Assembly: GCA_035628595.1 (NCBI GenBank)
Contig: DASPJN010000138.1
Coordinates: 1-64,000 of the forward strand
Source: Chryseosolibacter sp035628595
Lineage (GTDB): Bacteria > Bacteroidota > Bacteroidia > Cytophagales > Cyclobacteriaceae
Length of the DNA: 64,000 nucleotides
Direction of reading: 5' to 3'
The notes beneath the pieces are model-generated. The model made no database searches. It saw nothing but the letters and a program-made list of their open reading frames with translations, and was not told the origin of the DNA. The stretch's first letter is position 1. Every line of letters starts with the position of its first letter. A program made the position numbers and the translations under genes. Of the stretch, positions 8,233 to 16,537 are shown in pieces.

Positions 8233-10626
8233 TTATTCATCGCGCAAAGCTTTTACCGGGTTTGACGATGCCGCCCGGATGATGTGATAGCCAACGGTCA
8301 CCAATGTAATGACAAAAGCGATTAGTGCCGACATGATGAACGTTGCCCACTCACCGGTAAGGTTAATACGGTAAGCGAAGTTCTGCAGCCAGTTGTCGGT
8401 AAAATACCATGACGCAGGAAATGCGAGCAGCATGCCGAGTCCTACGAGCAAAAAGAATTCTTTCGACACGAGCAGCACAAGACTATTAATACTTGCGCCA
8501 ATCACTTTGCGCACCCCTATTTCTTTTGTCCGTTGCTCTGTCGTAAATGCAGCGAGGCCGAGAAGACCAAGGCAGGCGATGACAATCGTTAATCCTGAGA
8601 ATGCGGTAAATATCTGACTACGTTTTTCATCCGCTTGATACTGCGAATTAAAATCCTGATCGAGAAAAGTATATTCAAATGTGTATCCGGGAAATATTTC
8701 TTTCCATGCGTTTTCGATCGCGGCAAGTGAGTTGCGAACATCGCCCTCTTCCGTGCGTACAAACACGTAGTTCGTATTATGATTGAGCACAATCATCAGC
8801 GGTTCAATTGCATCATACAACGAATTCTGATGATAATCCTTTACGACGCCAACAACCTGTCTCTCGGTTGTCGTACCGTTCGGTCCATTGAAACCGAATT
8901 TTTTACCAAGCGGGTCTGACCATCCCATCCGTTTTACCATCGACTCATTCACGAGCACCGCATATAAGCTATCGGATGAAATATCTCTTGAAAAATCACG
9001 ACCGGTGACGATCTCCATTCCCATCGTTTTGACGAAGTCATAATTTGCGCTAAAAAGATCCACGCCACGATCGCTGAACTTTCCGTCATTGTCTTCAACT
9101 TTCAATAAAATTTTCCCAATTCCCTGGCCGGGAGAGGAATTGGCCATGCCCACACCGGCAACTTCCTTGCTTTGCTTTAATGCGTTCACCAGCGTTTGAG
9201 ATTTCTCACGAAGCTCACGCTCATTGAGGTCCAAACGAACGACGCGCTCTTTCGCAAAACCAAGATCTTTGTTACGCATGAACTGTAATTGCTCAAACAC
9301 AATTAGCGTGGATATCAGCATGAATATGGAGATGCCGAATTGCAACACAACCAATCCTTTTCTGAAAATTACAGTTCCGCCCTTCGACGCGAGCTTTCCT
9401 TTTAATACGCCAACTGGGCTAAATCCCGAAAGGTAAAATGCAGGATAGCTACCTCCTACAATACCGGCAAATAACACAACCCCGATAAGACTCGCGATTA
9501 CCGGCGCCTGTAAAATGTAACTAAATGGCAGTTCTTTATTCGAGAGATAATTGAATCCGGGCAACAATGCATATATCAGGATGAGGCTTACTGCGAGCGC
9601 CATCAACGCAAGGACTACCGATTCGGTGAGAAACTGCAGGATGAGTTGCATGCGCTGAGAGCCCATCACCTTTCGGATGCCGACTTCCTTTGCGCGGTTT
9701 GCCGAGCGTGCTGTCGCGAGGTTCATGTAATTGATACACGCGATGATCAGCATAAACGCACCCACCGCTCCGAAAATATAGATGTACGATATGTCGCCGC
9801 CAGCCTCTGCTTCGTCCTGTATCTTCGAGTACAGGTGAATGTCGGTGATGCGCTGCATTTCATATTGGATCTTGATACCAAACTGATCGAAGATTGGATT
9901 GACTCTTTCCTTGATCACCTTATCAAGACTGGCCTGCATCTTACTGAGATCATAATTAGCTGGTAGCTGGATATAAGTAAAGACGCCGAAATTACCCCAG
10001 CTGCCAACAAACTGCGGTCGGGTATTCCGCGCAATCAATGCATCGAAACGAAAATGCGAATTCATCGGGACATCTTTAATGACACCAGTCACTTTGAAAT
10101 CCTCGCCTTCCTTGTTCTGCAAGCCCTGGCCGAGTGCTGCGGATGCTTCACCGAAATATTTCACTGCGGTTTTTTCTGTTAACACAATCGAGAATGGATT
10201 ATCCAACGCCGTGTTCGGATCGCCATTAATAAACTCATAGGTGAACATGTCAAAGACCGTAGAGTCGGCCAGAAAGAAGTCGGCTTCATTAAATTGCTTA
10301 TCGCCGTTTTTATACAGGGTGGTATTTGTACCAAAAAACCGCACGGCATTTTTTACCTCCGGATAATTGTCGCGCAACTCTTCCCCTAAGGGTATTTGCG
10401 CAACAGCCCATGTAAACGCATTGTCCGGTTCCTTAATATTAGAGACGATCCGGTAGATATTATCGGCATTTGTGTGGTACCTGTCGTAGCTTAGTTCATC
10501 CAGAATGTACATGAGCAGGAACATGCTACATGTAATACCGATTGTTAGCCCTAAAACATTTATTGCGCTGTAAGTCTTATCCTTCAGGATATTGCGAACA
10601 GCAATGGTTAGCAGGTTTTTAAACAT
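8233..10626 (-). CDS. MacB/FtsX-type ABC transporter permease
   Basis: A 797-aa inner-membrane protein of the duplicated MacB/FtsX permease type that is expanded in Bacteroidota. It begins with FKNLLTIAVRNILKDKTYSAIN and a first membrane helix at about 20-40, followed by a MacB periplasmic core domain, three helices (about 285-400) with the FtsX signature KEVGIRKVMGSQR, then a second helix, second periplasmic domain and a last FtsX block with KEIGVRKVIGAS. It needs a separate ATPase; none is adjacent. The substrate cannot be told; relatives work in export or cell-envelope stress. Confidence 0.92.
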   Translation of the reverse strand: MFKNLLTIAVRNILKDKTYSAINVLGLTIGITCSMFLLMYILDELSYDRYHTNADNIYRIVSNIKEPDNAFTWAVAQIPLGEELRDNYPEVKNAVRFFGTNTTLYKNGDKQFNEADFFLADSTVFDMFTYEFINGDPNTALDNPFSIVLTEKTAVKYFGEASAALGQGLQNKEGEDFKVTGVIKDVPMNSHFRFDALIARNTRPQFVGSWGNFGVFTYIQLPANYDLSKMQASLDKVIKERVNPIFDQFGIKIQYEMQRITDIHLYSKIQDEAEAGGDISYIYIFGAVGAFMLIIACINYMNLATARSANRAKEVGIRKVMGSQRMQLILQFLTESVVLALMALAVSLILIYALLPGFNYLSNKELPFSYILQAPVIASLIGVVLFAGIVGGSYPAFYLSGFSPVGVLKGKLASKGGTVIFRKGLVVLQFGISIFMLISTLIVFEQLQFMRNKDLGFAKERVVRLDLNERELREKSQTLVNALKQSKEVAGVGMANSSPGQGIGKILLKVEDNDGKFSDRGVDLFSANYDFVKTMGMEIVTGRDFSRDISSDSLYAVLVNESMVKRMGWSDPLGKKFGFNGPNGTTTERQVVGVVKDYHQNSLYDAIEPLMIVLNHNTNYVFVRTEEGDVRNSLAAIENAWKEIFPGYTFEYTFLDQDFNSQYQADEKRSQIFTAFSGLTIVIACLGLLGLAAFTTEQRTKEIGVRKVIGASINSLVLLVSKEFFLLVGLGMLLAFPASWYFTDNWLQNFAYRINLTGEWATFIMSALIAFVITLVTVGYHIIRAASSNPVKALRDE

Positions 10627-10697
10627 AGGTGGAGGTGTGTGCCGTTTGTGGATATACAGTTAGATGGTGAATGACGACAAAAAGTTTTACAAGAAAA

Positions 10698-10736
10698 GAG
10701 GGTTTAACCCAATGTTTGAATTTTGGATAAACCCTC
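10698..10736 (-). terminator. Terminator after the DUF4199 gene
   Basis: A 9-bp perfect stem, GAGGGTTTA with TAAACCCTC, with a 21-base loop. Read on the minus strand it is followed by TTTTCTT. It lies between the DUF4199 gene and the downstream permease gene, in an otherwise empty 270-base gap. Confidence 0.6.
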
Positions 10737-10895
10737 ATTAACCTTTTTTACGTGCTTCGACTTATTTCAACTAACATGCCTGAAAATGAAATCCGAAATT
10801 CATGCACTCATCATGTTGAATGACCACTTATAAAAGGTGTCCCCCATTTAGCTTGTCCAATAATGTGGCGAGCGTGTTCGGAAGCGGGCAGCGGC

Positions 10896-11426
10896 TTACC
10901 CTGCAACCGGCTGTCTCCTTCGAAGGACAAGCGATGAAAAGAGGGTGATCAGTATCCCTACTGGTAAAATTTCCGCGAGCGTCATTGCAAAACGTACCGC
11001 GGGATTTTTATACATCAGGTTCAACTCGTCCATGTCCGCCCGCGCTTTTGCGATTTCCGCTTCCGAGGCGCCATCTGCCGAAAGTTTGCTTAGATAGTAT
11101 TCGCTGTAGCTGGCCATGAACGAACCACCGTCATAAGCAAAATAGAATTCCCAGGTAATAGCGTAAAGGATTGCGGCGATAAGCGCAATGAGCAAACCAA
11201 CCTTTAAGCATTGCGTAAAAGTGATGGTTCCGTTTTTATGCCGATCGCGGTACGACCTGATCCCAAAAAATATCATCGAAAGCGCGATAACCATCGATGC
11301 ATAACCGGTAAGCAACCCGTTGTCGAAATTCAGGACGCCACTCTTATGCAGTGGCATGCTGATGAGCAGCATGGCTGATACTATCGCACCGGCAATCAAT
11401 CCATTTACAATTACAATTCGTTTCAT
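10896..11426 (-). CDS. DUF4199 membrane protein
   Basis: About 176 aa from the ATG at 11426 (an upstream TTG would add seven residues). Four hydrophobic helices are visible, at about 1-22, 32-52, 68-90 and 140-165, and the segment between helices 3 and 4 is charged. The arrangement and the FYFAYDGGSFMASYSEYYL stretch fit the DUF4199 family, found almost only in Bacteroidota and of unknown function. It is one gene away from a membrane-bound LuxR-type regulator on the same strand, but the two are 150 bases apart. Confidence 0.85.
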   Translation of the reverse strand: MKRIVIVNGLIAGAIVSAMLLISMPLHKSGVLNFDNGLLTGYASMVIALSMIFFGIRSYRDRHKNGTITFTQCLKVGLLIALIAAILYAITWEFYFAYDGGSFMASYSEYYLSKLSADGASEAEIAKARADMDELNLMYKNPAVRFAMTLAEILPVGILITLFSSLVLRRRQPVAG

Positions 11427-11599
11427 AGTGTTTGTGTTTTGGCTCAAATCACGGTTCCAGGCCCAATTTTATCTTCATCCAAAAGTATGATTTTATGAAA
11501 CACGGCTGAAATACGACTTTGGGATGAGCAGCTATAGTTGGGTATTATTCGACCGTTAGGTAGTGATCATGTATCCAATTCAGTTGAAAACAAAAAGGT

Positions 11600-12025
11600 C
11601 TATAACAACCTCAGCTCCTTTGATTTTTGGATTGCCTGCGTTCTGCGCTTCACATTAAGCTTCGCAAAAAGATTGGATGAATGTGTTTTAACAGTACTTA
11701 GCGAAACAAAAAGTTTCTCAGCTATTTCCTGGTTCGACAGGCCGGCAGCCATGAGCGATAGCACTTCCAGTTCACGTTTTGTAATTCCAAGTTTTTCAGC
11801 AAGCAGATGATCGGGTTCGTGTGACACCACATTTGCATTACTGGCAGATGGCCGTCGGACCAACCGGATGCCAGCCCAAATTCCAAGTCCGGTAAAAAGA
11901 AACGCGATGATGCCGAGGTAAAACTCCAATGACAGATCGCGAATAATGTATTTGTATTCGAATACCTTGAGCGCGGCAATGAGTGCTGCCATCAGCAGGC
12001 CGTAAATGATTACAGTTCTCTTCAC
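11600..12025 (-). CDS. Membrane-anchored LuxR-type regulator
   Basis: A 141-aa protein that starts with GTG. Two membrane helices (about 4-20 and 34-55) are followed by a short linker and a complete LuxR/GerE helix-turn-helix: KRELEVLSLMAAGLSNQEIA, then VSLSTVKTHSSNLFAKLNVK. There is no receiver domain. Membrane-tethered LuxR proteins of this small size are common in Cytophagales and often sit beside DUF4199 genes, as here. Signal and targets are unknown. Confidence 0.88.
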   Translation of the reverse strand: MKRTVIIYGLLMAALIAALKVFEYKYIIRDLSLEFYLGIIAFLFTGLGIWAGIRLVRRPSASNANVVSHEPDHLLAEKLGITKRELEVLSLMAAGLSNQEIAEKLFVSLSTVKTHSSNLFAKLNVKRRTQAIQKSKELRLL

Positions 12026-12171
12026 GGCGAAATTTAAAAGAAATCGCGCAGGCTTTTAGCGCGGTGATGAACACACCGGAAAATAACTTCTTACTGCCAC
12101 ATTTAAGGAAAAAGCCTCACGAAGAGTCTTCACTGATGCGTTCAACTCATAGCTCAGACCGCTCGCTGCAG

Positions 12172-12423
12172 GCAAACATCGACTTACTATCGTTGAATAT
12201 TGACATGCCGTCATTGAACATCGATGGTGTATTCTCAATTATCTACTCTCCGTCGTTGAACATCAACTCTCCATCGTTGAACATTAAGTTGCTATCCTTG
12301 AATATCAGGTTCGTTTTCTTGAACATCGGCTTACCATCGTGAAAAATTGGTCGCCCACTCCGGGTTATCGACTTCCGATCTTTGTATTTCGCCCTCCGAA
12401 CGATGTATTACGGTCTCCTCATA
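12172..12423. repeat. Degenerate 21-bp tandem array, 12 units
   Basis: Units start at 12172, 12193, 12214, 12235, 12256, 12277, 12298, 12319, 12340, 12361, 12382 and 12403, exactly 21 bases apart, with a rough consensus TTGAACATCnACTCTCCATCG that decays at both ends. On the plus strand one frame reads as a heptad of the type SLNIxxP, but a stop interrupts it at 12340; on the minus strand it reads roughly VDVQRRR with several stops. It borders an SRAP gene remnant at 12424. Confidence 0.75.
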
Positions 12424-12478
12424 ATCACCTACCTTCTTCGCATCCGGAACGTTTGTACCAGCTCCTTTGTGGTAGAAA
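12424..12478 (-). pseudogene. C-terminal remnant of an SRAP gene
   Basis: On the minus strand this encodes KGAGTNVPDAKKVGDYEE, matching KGADTNVPDVMKVTEYEQ, the C-terminal end of the intact SRAP protein 1.3 kb away; the DNA of the two stretches is also clearly alike (12425-12475 against 13779-13829). Nothing of the catalytic part survives upstream. It is best read as the tail of a second, lost SRAP copy. It ends exactly where the 21-bp array begins. Confidence 0.6.
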
Positions 12479-12549
12479 AAATCGTTATATCCGATTAATT
12501 TCAATGGCCTGAGCGATACAGATAAAATATCTGACCTGGCTTGACCTAC

Positions 12550-13422
12550 TTATTCTTCCAGCATTTTAGAATACACGATTGGATTTTCATTTTTCCCGTC
12601 ACTATAATGCAATGCCCCGTCGACAACGCGAATGGTGGTACTGAAAGACACCAGACGAAAGTTGTCCACACCGATGGGTACAGCGACGCTTAACCATTGC
12701 CAGTTTTTCCCATTCATGGCAACAAAAAATTTTCCCACCCCTTTCAGTAGCGTTATCTGTTCTGTTTTTTCTGGATTACCAAAGGAATCTGTAAATGGCA
12801 TTAAATGATCTGCCTGCTTTTCAGGATGATCTGCTGCGAAGGATAATTTCATTTGGTTGAACTCCCGCAGCCTGATGAAACCACTTACCGATGCTGTATC
12901 CCCCAAGGTTACACCAGCGCCAGATCCTGAAGTAATGTTCAGCTGCGAGCGGCTCAAGGGCAACTCCAAAAGTTTGACACCAATCTCCTTCGTGCCATCA
13001 TTGTTGGTCCGCGAACCGAGGATAGTCATTGATATTTTCACTTCGTGACTTGCCCCGCGAACAAAAAGATCACCCACTACTTCGAGCCGTTTTTCAGAGA
13101 TAGGAATAGTTCTTTTGCTTCTAAATGAAATGATGGGAAAATTCTCCACGTCGAAAAAGTTTTTCCTTAAATCGCGATCACGGATTTCCAGTCCTGTAGT
13201 TATACTGCCCGCATCAATGTACACTTCGATTTTACTCTTAGCCGGATCCGCAACGGAATGTTCAAATGTCCCGCAAAACCGGTCGAATCTCCCCCCAACC
13301 TCCGTGATAGACATAAATGGAATTGAAAATTCCAGCGTTGAATGAGTATTATCGATGTGGTAGGTAGTTGGCTGGCCAAAAGAGAGCTGCACAAAAAACG
13401 TAAGAATAAACACTGGTTTCAT
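12550..13422 (-). CDS. YceI-family protein with C-terminal extension
   Basis: A secreted 290-aa protein. A signal peptide ends near FVQLSFGQ. Residues about 20-190 form a YceI lipocalin-like domain: YHIDNTHSTLEFSIPFM, then DLRKNFFDVENFPIISFRS, the hallmark of the family, which binds isoprenoid-type lipids. The last 100 residues are not part of the usual domain and contain a second beta-rich segment (LKGVGKFFVAMNGKNWQWLS), while typical YceI proteins are about 180-200 aa. Its gene stands alone between long gaps. The extension has no function I can name. Confidence 0.85.
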   Translation of the reverse strand: MKPVFILTFFVQLSFGQPTTYHIDNTHSTLEFSIPFMSITEVGGRFDRFCGTFEHSVADPAKSKIEVYIDAGSITTGLEIRDRDLRKNFFDVENFPIISFRSKRTIPISEKRLEVVGDLFVRGASHEVKISMTILGSRTNNDGTKEIGVKLLELPLSRSQLNITSGSGAGVTLGDTASVSGFIRLREFNQMKLSFAADHPEKQADHLMPFTDSFGNPEKTEQITLLKGVGKFFVAMNGKNWQWLSVAVPIGVDNFRLVSFSTTIRVVDGALHYSDGKNENPIVYSKMLEE

Positions 13423-13753
13423 AAAGTTACGATCATCGATTACAGAAGTATCAACGCTAAAAAAAAGTAATTCTTAGTATTGATCTTATCATTGTGAATT
13501 AAGTGATCAATATAGAGTCTGACGAAAATACGTGTTTCATCCGTTTAGGTCTTAAATATTACTTAGAAGGCTTTTACTAAAACGGAGCGGCATTACTGAA
13601 AGATTAGTTCCTTTCGCCTGCACTTCCTGGTTGCTGTGTCTGGGACACTCTTTGTATTATTTTTTGGCAGCGCCCTGTGTAATTCAGAGCTACCGAATCC
13701 AGGTGTAAAATCGAATCCGGTAAGTTTCCTTTGAATGATGGCTGCAGAAATAT
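13423..13753. other. Intergenic, nothing recognised
   Basis: An A+T-rich gap of 331 bases between the YceI and SRAP genes. It presumably carries the YceI promoter, but I find no exact -7 match, no terminator and no small gene. Confidence 0.4.
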
Positions 13754-14497
13754 TTATTTACTATTCAACTGTTCATACTCCGTTACCTTCATCACGTCCG
13801 GAACATTCGTATCAGCGCCTTTTGTGGTGATTAGCTTTGAGATCGGATGAGCATGCATCATCGCATCGTCAATTGGTTGACAGAAAGCCAGCACATCATC
13901 TTTAGTCAGATGCTGGTTCAGCCAGTCTTTTTCGTATTGACGCGATATGATCACGGGCATGCGCATTTTCGAATTATGGATCTGCGACATAAGTCCGTTC
14001 GCCTTTGTGGTCAATACTGTGTATGTATAATACGACTGTTCTGTCGATCGATCCTTCCATTTGGAGAAAAGGCCAGCAAGTGAAAATAATTCGTGCTCCT
14101 TCAGCTTTATATGGTATGGAATCTTCGTCTTTCCTTTTTCGTCCATCCAGCGCCACTCGTAAAATCCAGTGCAGGGAATCAGGCAACGTTGTCCGGCTTT
14201 AGCAGCATCTTTAAAAGACGCCTTGTCGAACATCTCTTCGGAGATACAGTTAAGTGTTTGTATTCTCAGCCTTAACCCTGACTGCAGGTCCTTGACCCAA
14301 AAAGGAATGAAGCCCCAGTTGTACATCCTGAGCTCATCAGGTTTTGCGGCTGTCAACACGGGTGTAGGAAGGAAATCAAACCCGTTTTCGTGATAACGCG
14401 GCTGATACGGCTCTTCCAAATCGTCCTTTTGAAACGTTGCTGCATAGTGACTGGCAAGCTCCTCGAAATTTTTTGTTTGCGCTTTGTGATAACACAT
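13754..14497 (-). CDS. SRAP family abasic-site crosslinking protein (YedK/HMCES-like)
   Basis: A 247-aa SOS response-associated peptidase family protein. After removal of Met, Cys2 (MCYH) is the residue that in YedK/HMCES forms a thiazolidine link to abasic sites in single-stranded DNA. The other family signatures are present: NCISEEMF for the Asn, CLIPCTGFYEW for the glutamate, and SKMRMPVI near the C-terminal third where the family histidine normally lies (here IHNSKMRMP). It shields abasic sites during replication. It stands alone; a remnant of a second copy lies 1.3 kb downstream. Confidence 0.92.
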   Translation of the reverse strand: MCYHKAQTKNFEELASHYAATFQKDDLEEPYQPRYHENGFDFLPTPVLTAAKPDELRMYNWGFIPFWVKDLQSGLRLRIQTLNCISEEMFDKASFKDAAKAGQRCLIPCTGFYEWRWMDEKGKTKIPYHIKLKEHELFSLAGLFSKWKDRSTEQSYYTYTVLTTKANGLMSQIHNSKMRMPVIISRQYEKDWLNQHLTKDDVLAFCQPIDDAMMHAHPISKLITTKGADTNVPDVMKVTEYEQLNSK

Positions 14498-14637
14498 TGG
14501 ATGCTAAATTAAAGTGTGTTTACTTCTCTTCCCTCTCTTTTACGAGGCTAATATTTTACCGTTAAAGATTGTGAACAAGCCCTTCGCGTAAGAAGTTAAA
14601 ACAAAGGCGGAGAATTGCGTTGATTTGATACAATAAA

Positions 14638-14760
14638 TTAATACTGAAATATCCGTTCCTGATATTGCTGTTGCTGATACTTCCACTAAGCTTGTCGGCA
14701 CAAAAAGGGTGATACACTCATTTTGTGTTCAAACGACGTGAAGCCAAGTTGCTAAAAACG
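14638..14760 (+). pseudogene. Remnant of a secreted-protein gene
   Basis: One frame reads LKYPFLILLLLILPLSLSAQ followed by KG and a stop: an ideal Bacteroidota signal peptide with its SAQ cleavage site. The expected start codon is ATA instead of ATG, and after the AAAAAGG run a one-base shift restores GDTLILCSNDVKPSC before another stop. It is a decayed 5' end of a gene. The rest of the 14498-14914 gap shows nothing else I recognise. Confidence 0.5.
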
Positions 14761-14929
14761 GGTAAACTCTATTAGTTAGTTTATTTCAAAAACAGGAACA
14801 ACAACTCGCAGGAAGTCCTGAAGCTGGAGCAACAATTTAGCGACAGGTTCAGATACAAGATAAAGCAGGGATTTTCGACACCATAAGTTCGCACGTGTAG
14901 TACAACCAATTCTCATGACATTCATTATT

Positions 14930-15778
14930 ATGACAAAGTACCTTTTCATATTATGCTGCCTATCAGCATCAGCGGTCAGTGCCCAAACGACGTCACCAGT
15001 TGAGGAAGTTGTTGCCGCAGAGCTTGCGTTTGCCAAAGCAGCGAAAGACAAAAACACAAGAGCTGCTTTTATTGAAAGCTTTGCAAAAGATGGGATTGTT
15101 ATTTCGAAAGGCGAGTTTGTTAACGCTATTGAACTCTGGCAAAAGTTTCCTGAAGACAGCGCGCTTCTGGCTTGGTGGCCCGTGTTTGCAGATGTTGATA
15201 TCTCTGGAGAGTTAGGTTACACAACGGGACCTTATGAATTTTATCCCGATCGGAATGGATCATCACCTGTAGGTTTCGGATATTATTCTACTGTCTGGAA
15301 AAAAGAAGACGGAAAGTGGAAGGCCGCCTGCGACATGGGTATATCGCTTCGCCAATCGGATTCTCCACCTACGTCTGTGACCTTCGCAAAGTCAGCCGGC
15401 ACCTCCATGGATGTGACAACAGCAACAGAGTATCTTCGTACAGCAGAACAATCGTACACAACAGCACTTAATGCCACAACAGTGTCGTTTTTACCCGCTT
15501 ACTTTGCAACCGAGTTCCGCCTGCACCGTCCGTCTGCGGTTCCGGTAACGACGAAAGAAGCGCTGGAAACATTCGACGAGCAGAATAAGCAGTTTACATT
15601 TGAGCCCGTTCATCTTGAAACCTCATCAGCCGGCGACATGGCATTTACATATGGAAATGTGAGTATTGAACTGATGAGAGATGGAAATAAACGAACGCTA
15701 CCTGGCAACTATATGCGTGTATGGAAAAATATAAATGGGGAATGGAAAATTGTGCTTGATGTAATTAGTGTAGGATAA
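14930..15778 (+). CDS. Secreted protein with two SnoaL/DUF4440-like domains
   Basis: A 282-aa protein with a signal peptide (TKYLFILCCLSASAVSAQ). Two copies of an NTF2-like, DUF4440/SnoaL-type fold follow, at about 25-155 and 165-282. Each begins with a helix, carries an FA(K/T)DG or FAT(E) segment, and ends with a strand of the type YSTVWKKEDGKWK or YMRVWKNINGEWK. Such domains bind small molecules in a cone-shaped pocket; the ligand is unknown. The start at 14930 gives the better signal peptide; an ATG at 14915 would add five residues. It converges with comM's 3' part. Confidence 0.85.
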   Translation: MTKYLFILCCLSASAVSAQTTSPVEEVVAAELAFAKAAKDKNTRAAFIESFAKDGIVISKGEFVNAIELWQKFPEDSALLAWWPVFADVDISGELGYTTGPYEFYPDRNGSSPVGFGYYSTVWKKEDGKWKAACDMGISLRQSDSPPTSVTFAKSAGTSMDVTTATEYLRTAEQSYTTALNATTVSFLPAYFATEFRLHRPSAVPVTTKEALETFDEQNKQFTFEPVHLETSSAGDMAFTYGNVSIELMRDGNKRTLPGNYMRVWKNINGEWKIVLDVISVG

Positions 15779-15785
15779 CACAAAC

Positions 15786-16487
15786 TCACCCCGCCCATCC
15801 ATCCCGATCCAGGCTCCGGTACTGAATGGCTTCCGCCAGGTGTTCGGTTCTTATTTCATCAGATGCTTCGAGGTCGGCAATTGTTCTCGACACTTTTAGG
15901 ATTCGGTCATACGCACGCGCGGACAATCCCAAACGTTCCATCGCGGTTTTCAATAGCGCTTTTCCCGTGTCGCTGATGACGCAGATCTTCTTCACCATGT
16001 TCGACGGCATCATGGCATTACAATACACGTACTCTTGCTCGGCAAATCGTTCCGTTTGAATCTCCCGCGCGCGAACCACACGCACACGAATCTGCTCGCT
16101 CGTTTCCACTTTTCTGTTCGCTGTCATCTCATCGAAACTGACAGGAACAACTTCAACGTGCAGATCAATACGATCAAGCAATGGCCCGCTGACTTTGCTC
16201 AGATAACGCTGAACAACACCCGCACCACATACACACTCCTTTTCGGGATGATTGTAAAATCCACATGGACATGGATTCATACTCGCCACTAACATGAAGT
16301 TAGCCGGATAATCGAGTGAAACTTTCGCACGCGAAATTGACACGCGTCGCTCTTCCATCGGTTGACGCATCACCTCAAGAACAGTTCTCTTAAACTCCGG
16401 AAGTTCATCGAGAAACAAAACTCCATTGTGCGCGAGCGAAATTTCTCCTGGCTGTGGGTTCCCTCCACCTCCGCAAAGAGCAACGTC
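15786..16487 (-). pseudogene. comM: comM, 3' part, split by prophage
   Basis: The C-terminal half of the Mg-chelatase-like AAA+ helicase ComM, which helps branch migration in natural transformation. It holds Walker B (GVLFLDELPEF), sensor and arginine-finger segments (PANFMLVASMNPCPCG, GPLLDRIDLHVEV) and the C-terminal ChlI-like domain ending LDRDGWAG. The 5' part is at 44326-45185 beyond the prophage. Joining the two at the GA of an Asp codon gives an intact frame (SDVALCGGGG). An in-frame TTG inside the phage arm at 16535 could allow some translation of this half, but it would lack Walker A. Confidence 0.93.
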
Positions 16488-16510
16488 TGTTGCTTTTATT
16501 TGTGTAGAGG
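16466..16510. other. attL: attL of the prophage
   Basis: The inferred crossover dinucleotide is TC (GA on the minus strand) at 16486-16487. Phage arm 16488-16507, read from the minus strand as CTACACAAATAAAAGCAACA, matches the arm at the other end in 15 of 20 positions as an inverted repeat, as expected for the two arms of a serine-integrase attP. Confidence 0.7.
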
Positions 16511-16537
16511 TGGTATCTTTAAGAAAACGAATCAACC

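Noticed and set aside
12064..12342. Plus-strand ORF with SLNIxxP repeats as a protein gene
   Set aside because: The repeat continues 80 bases beyond the stop with the same 21-base period, so the frame is a by-product of the DNA array and the start is not supported.
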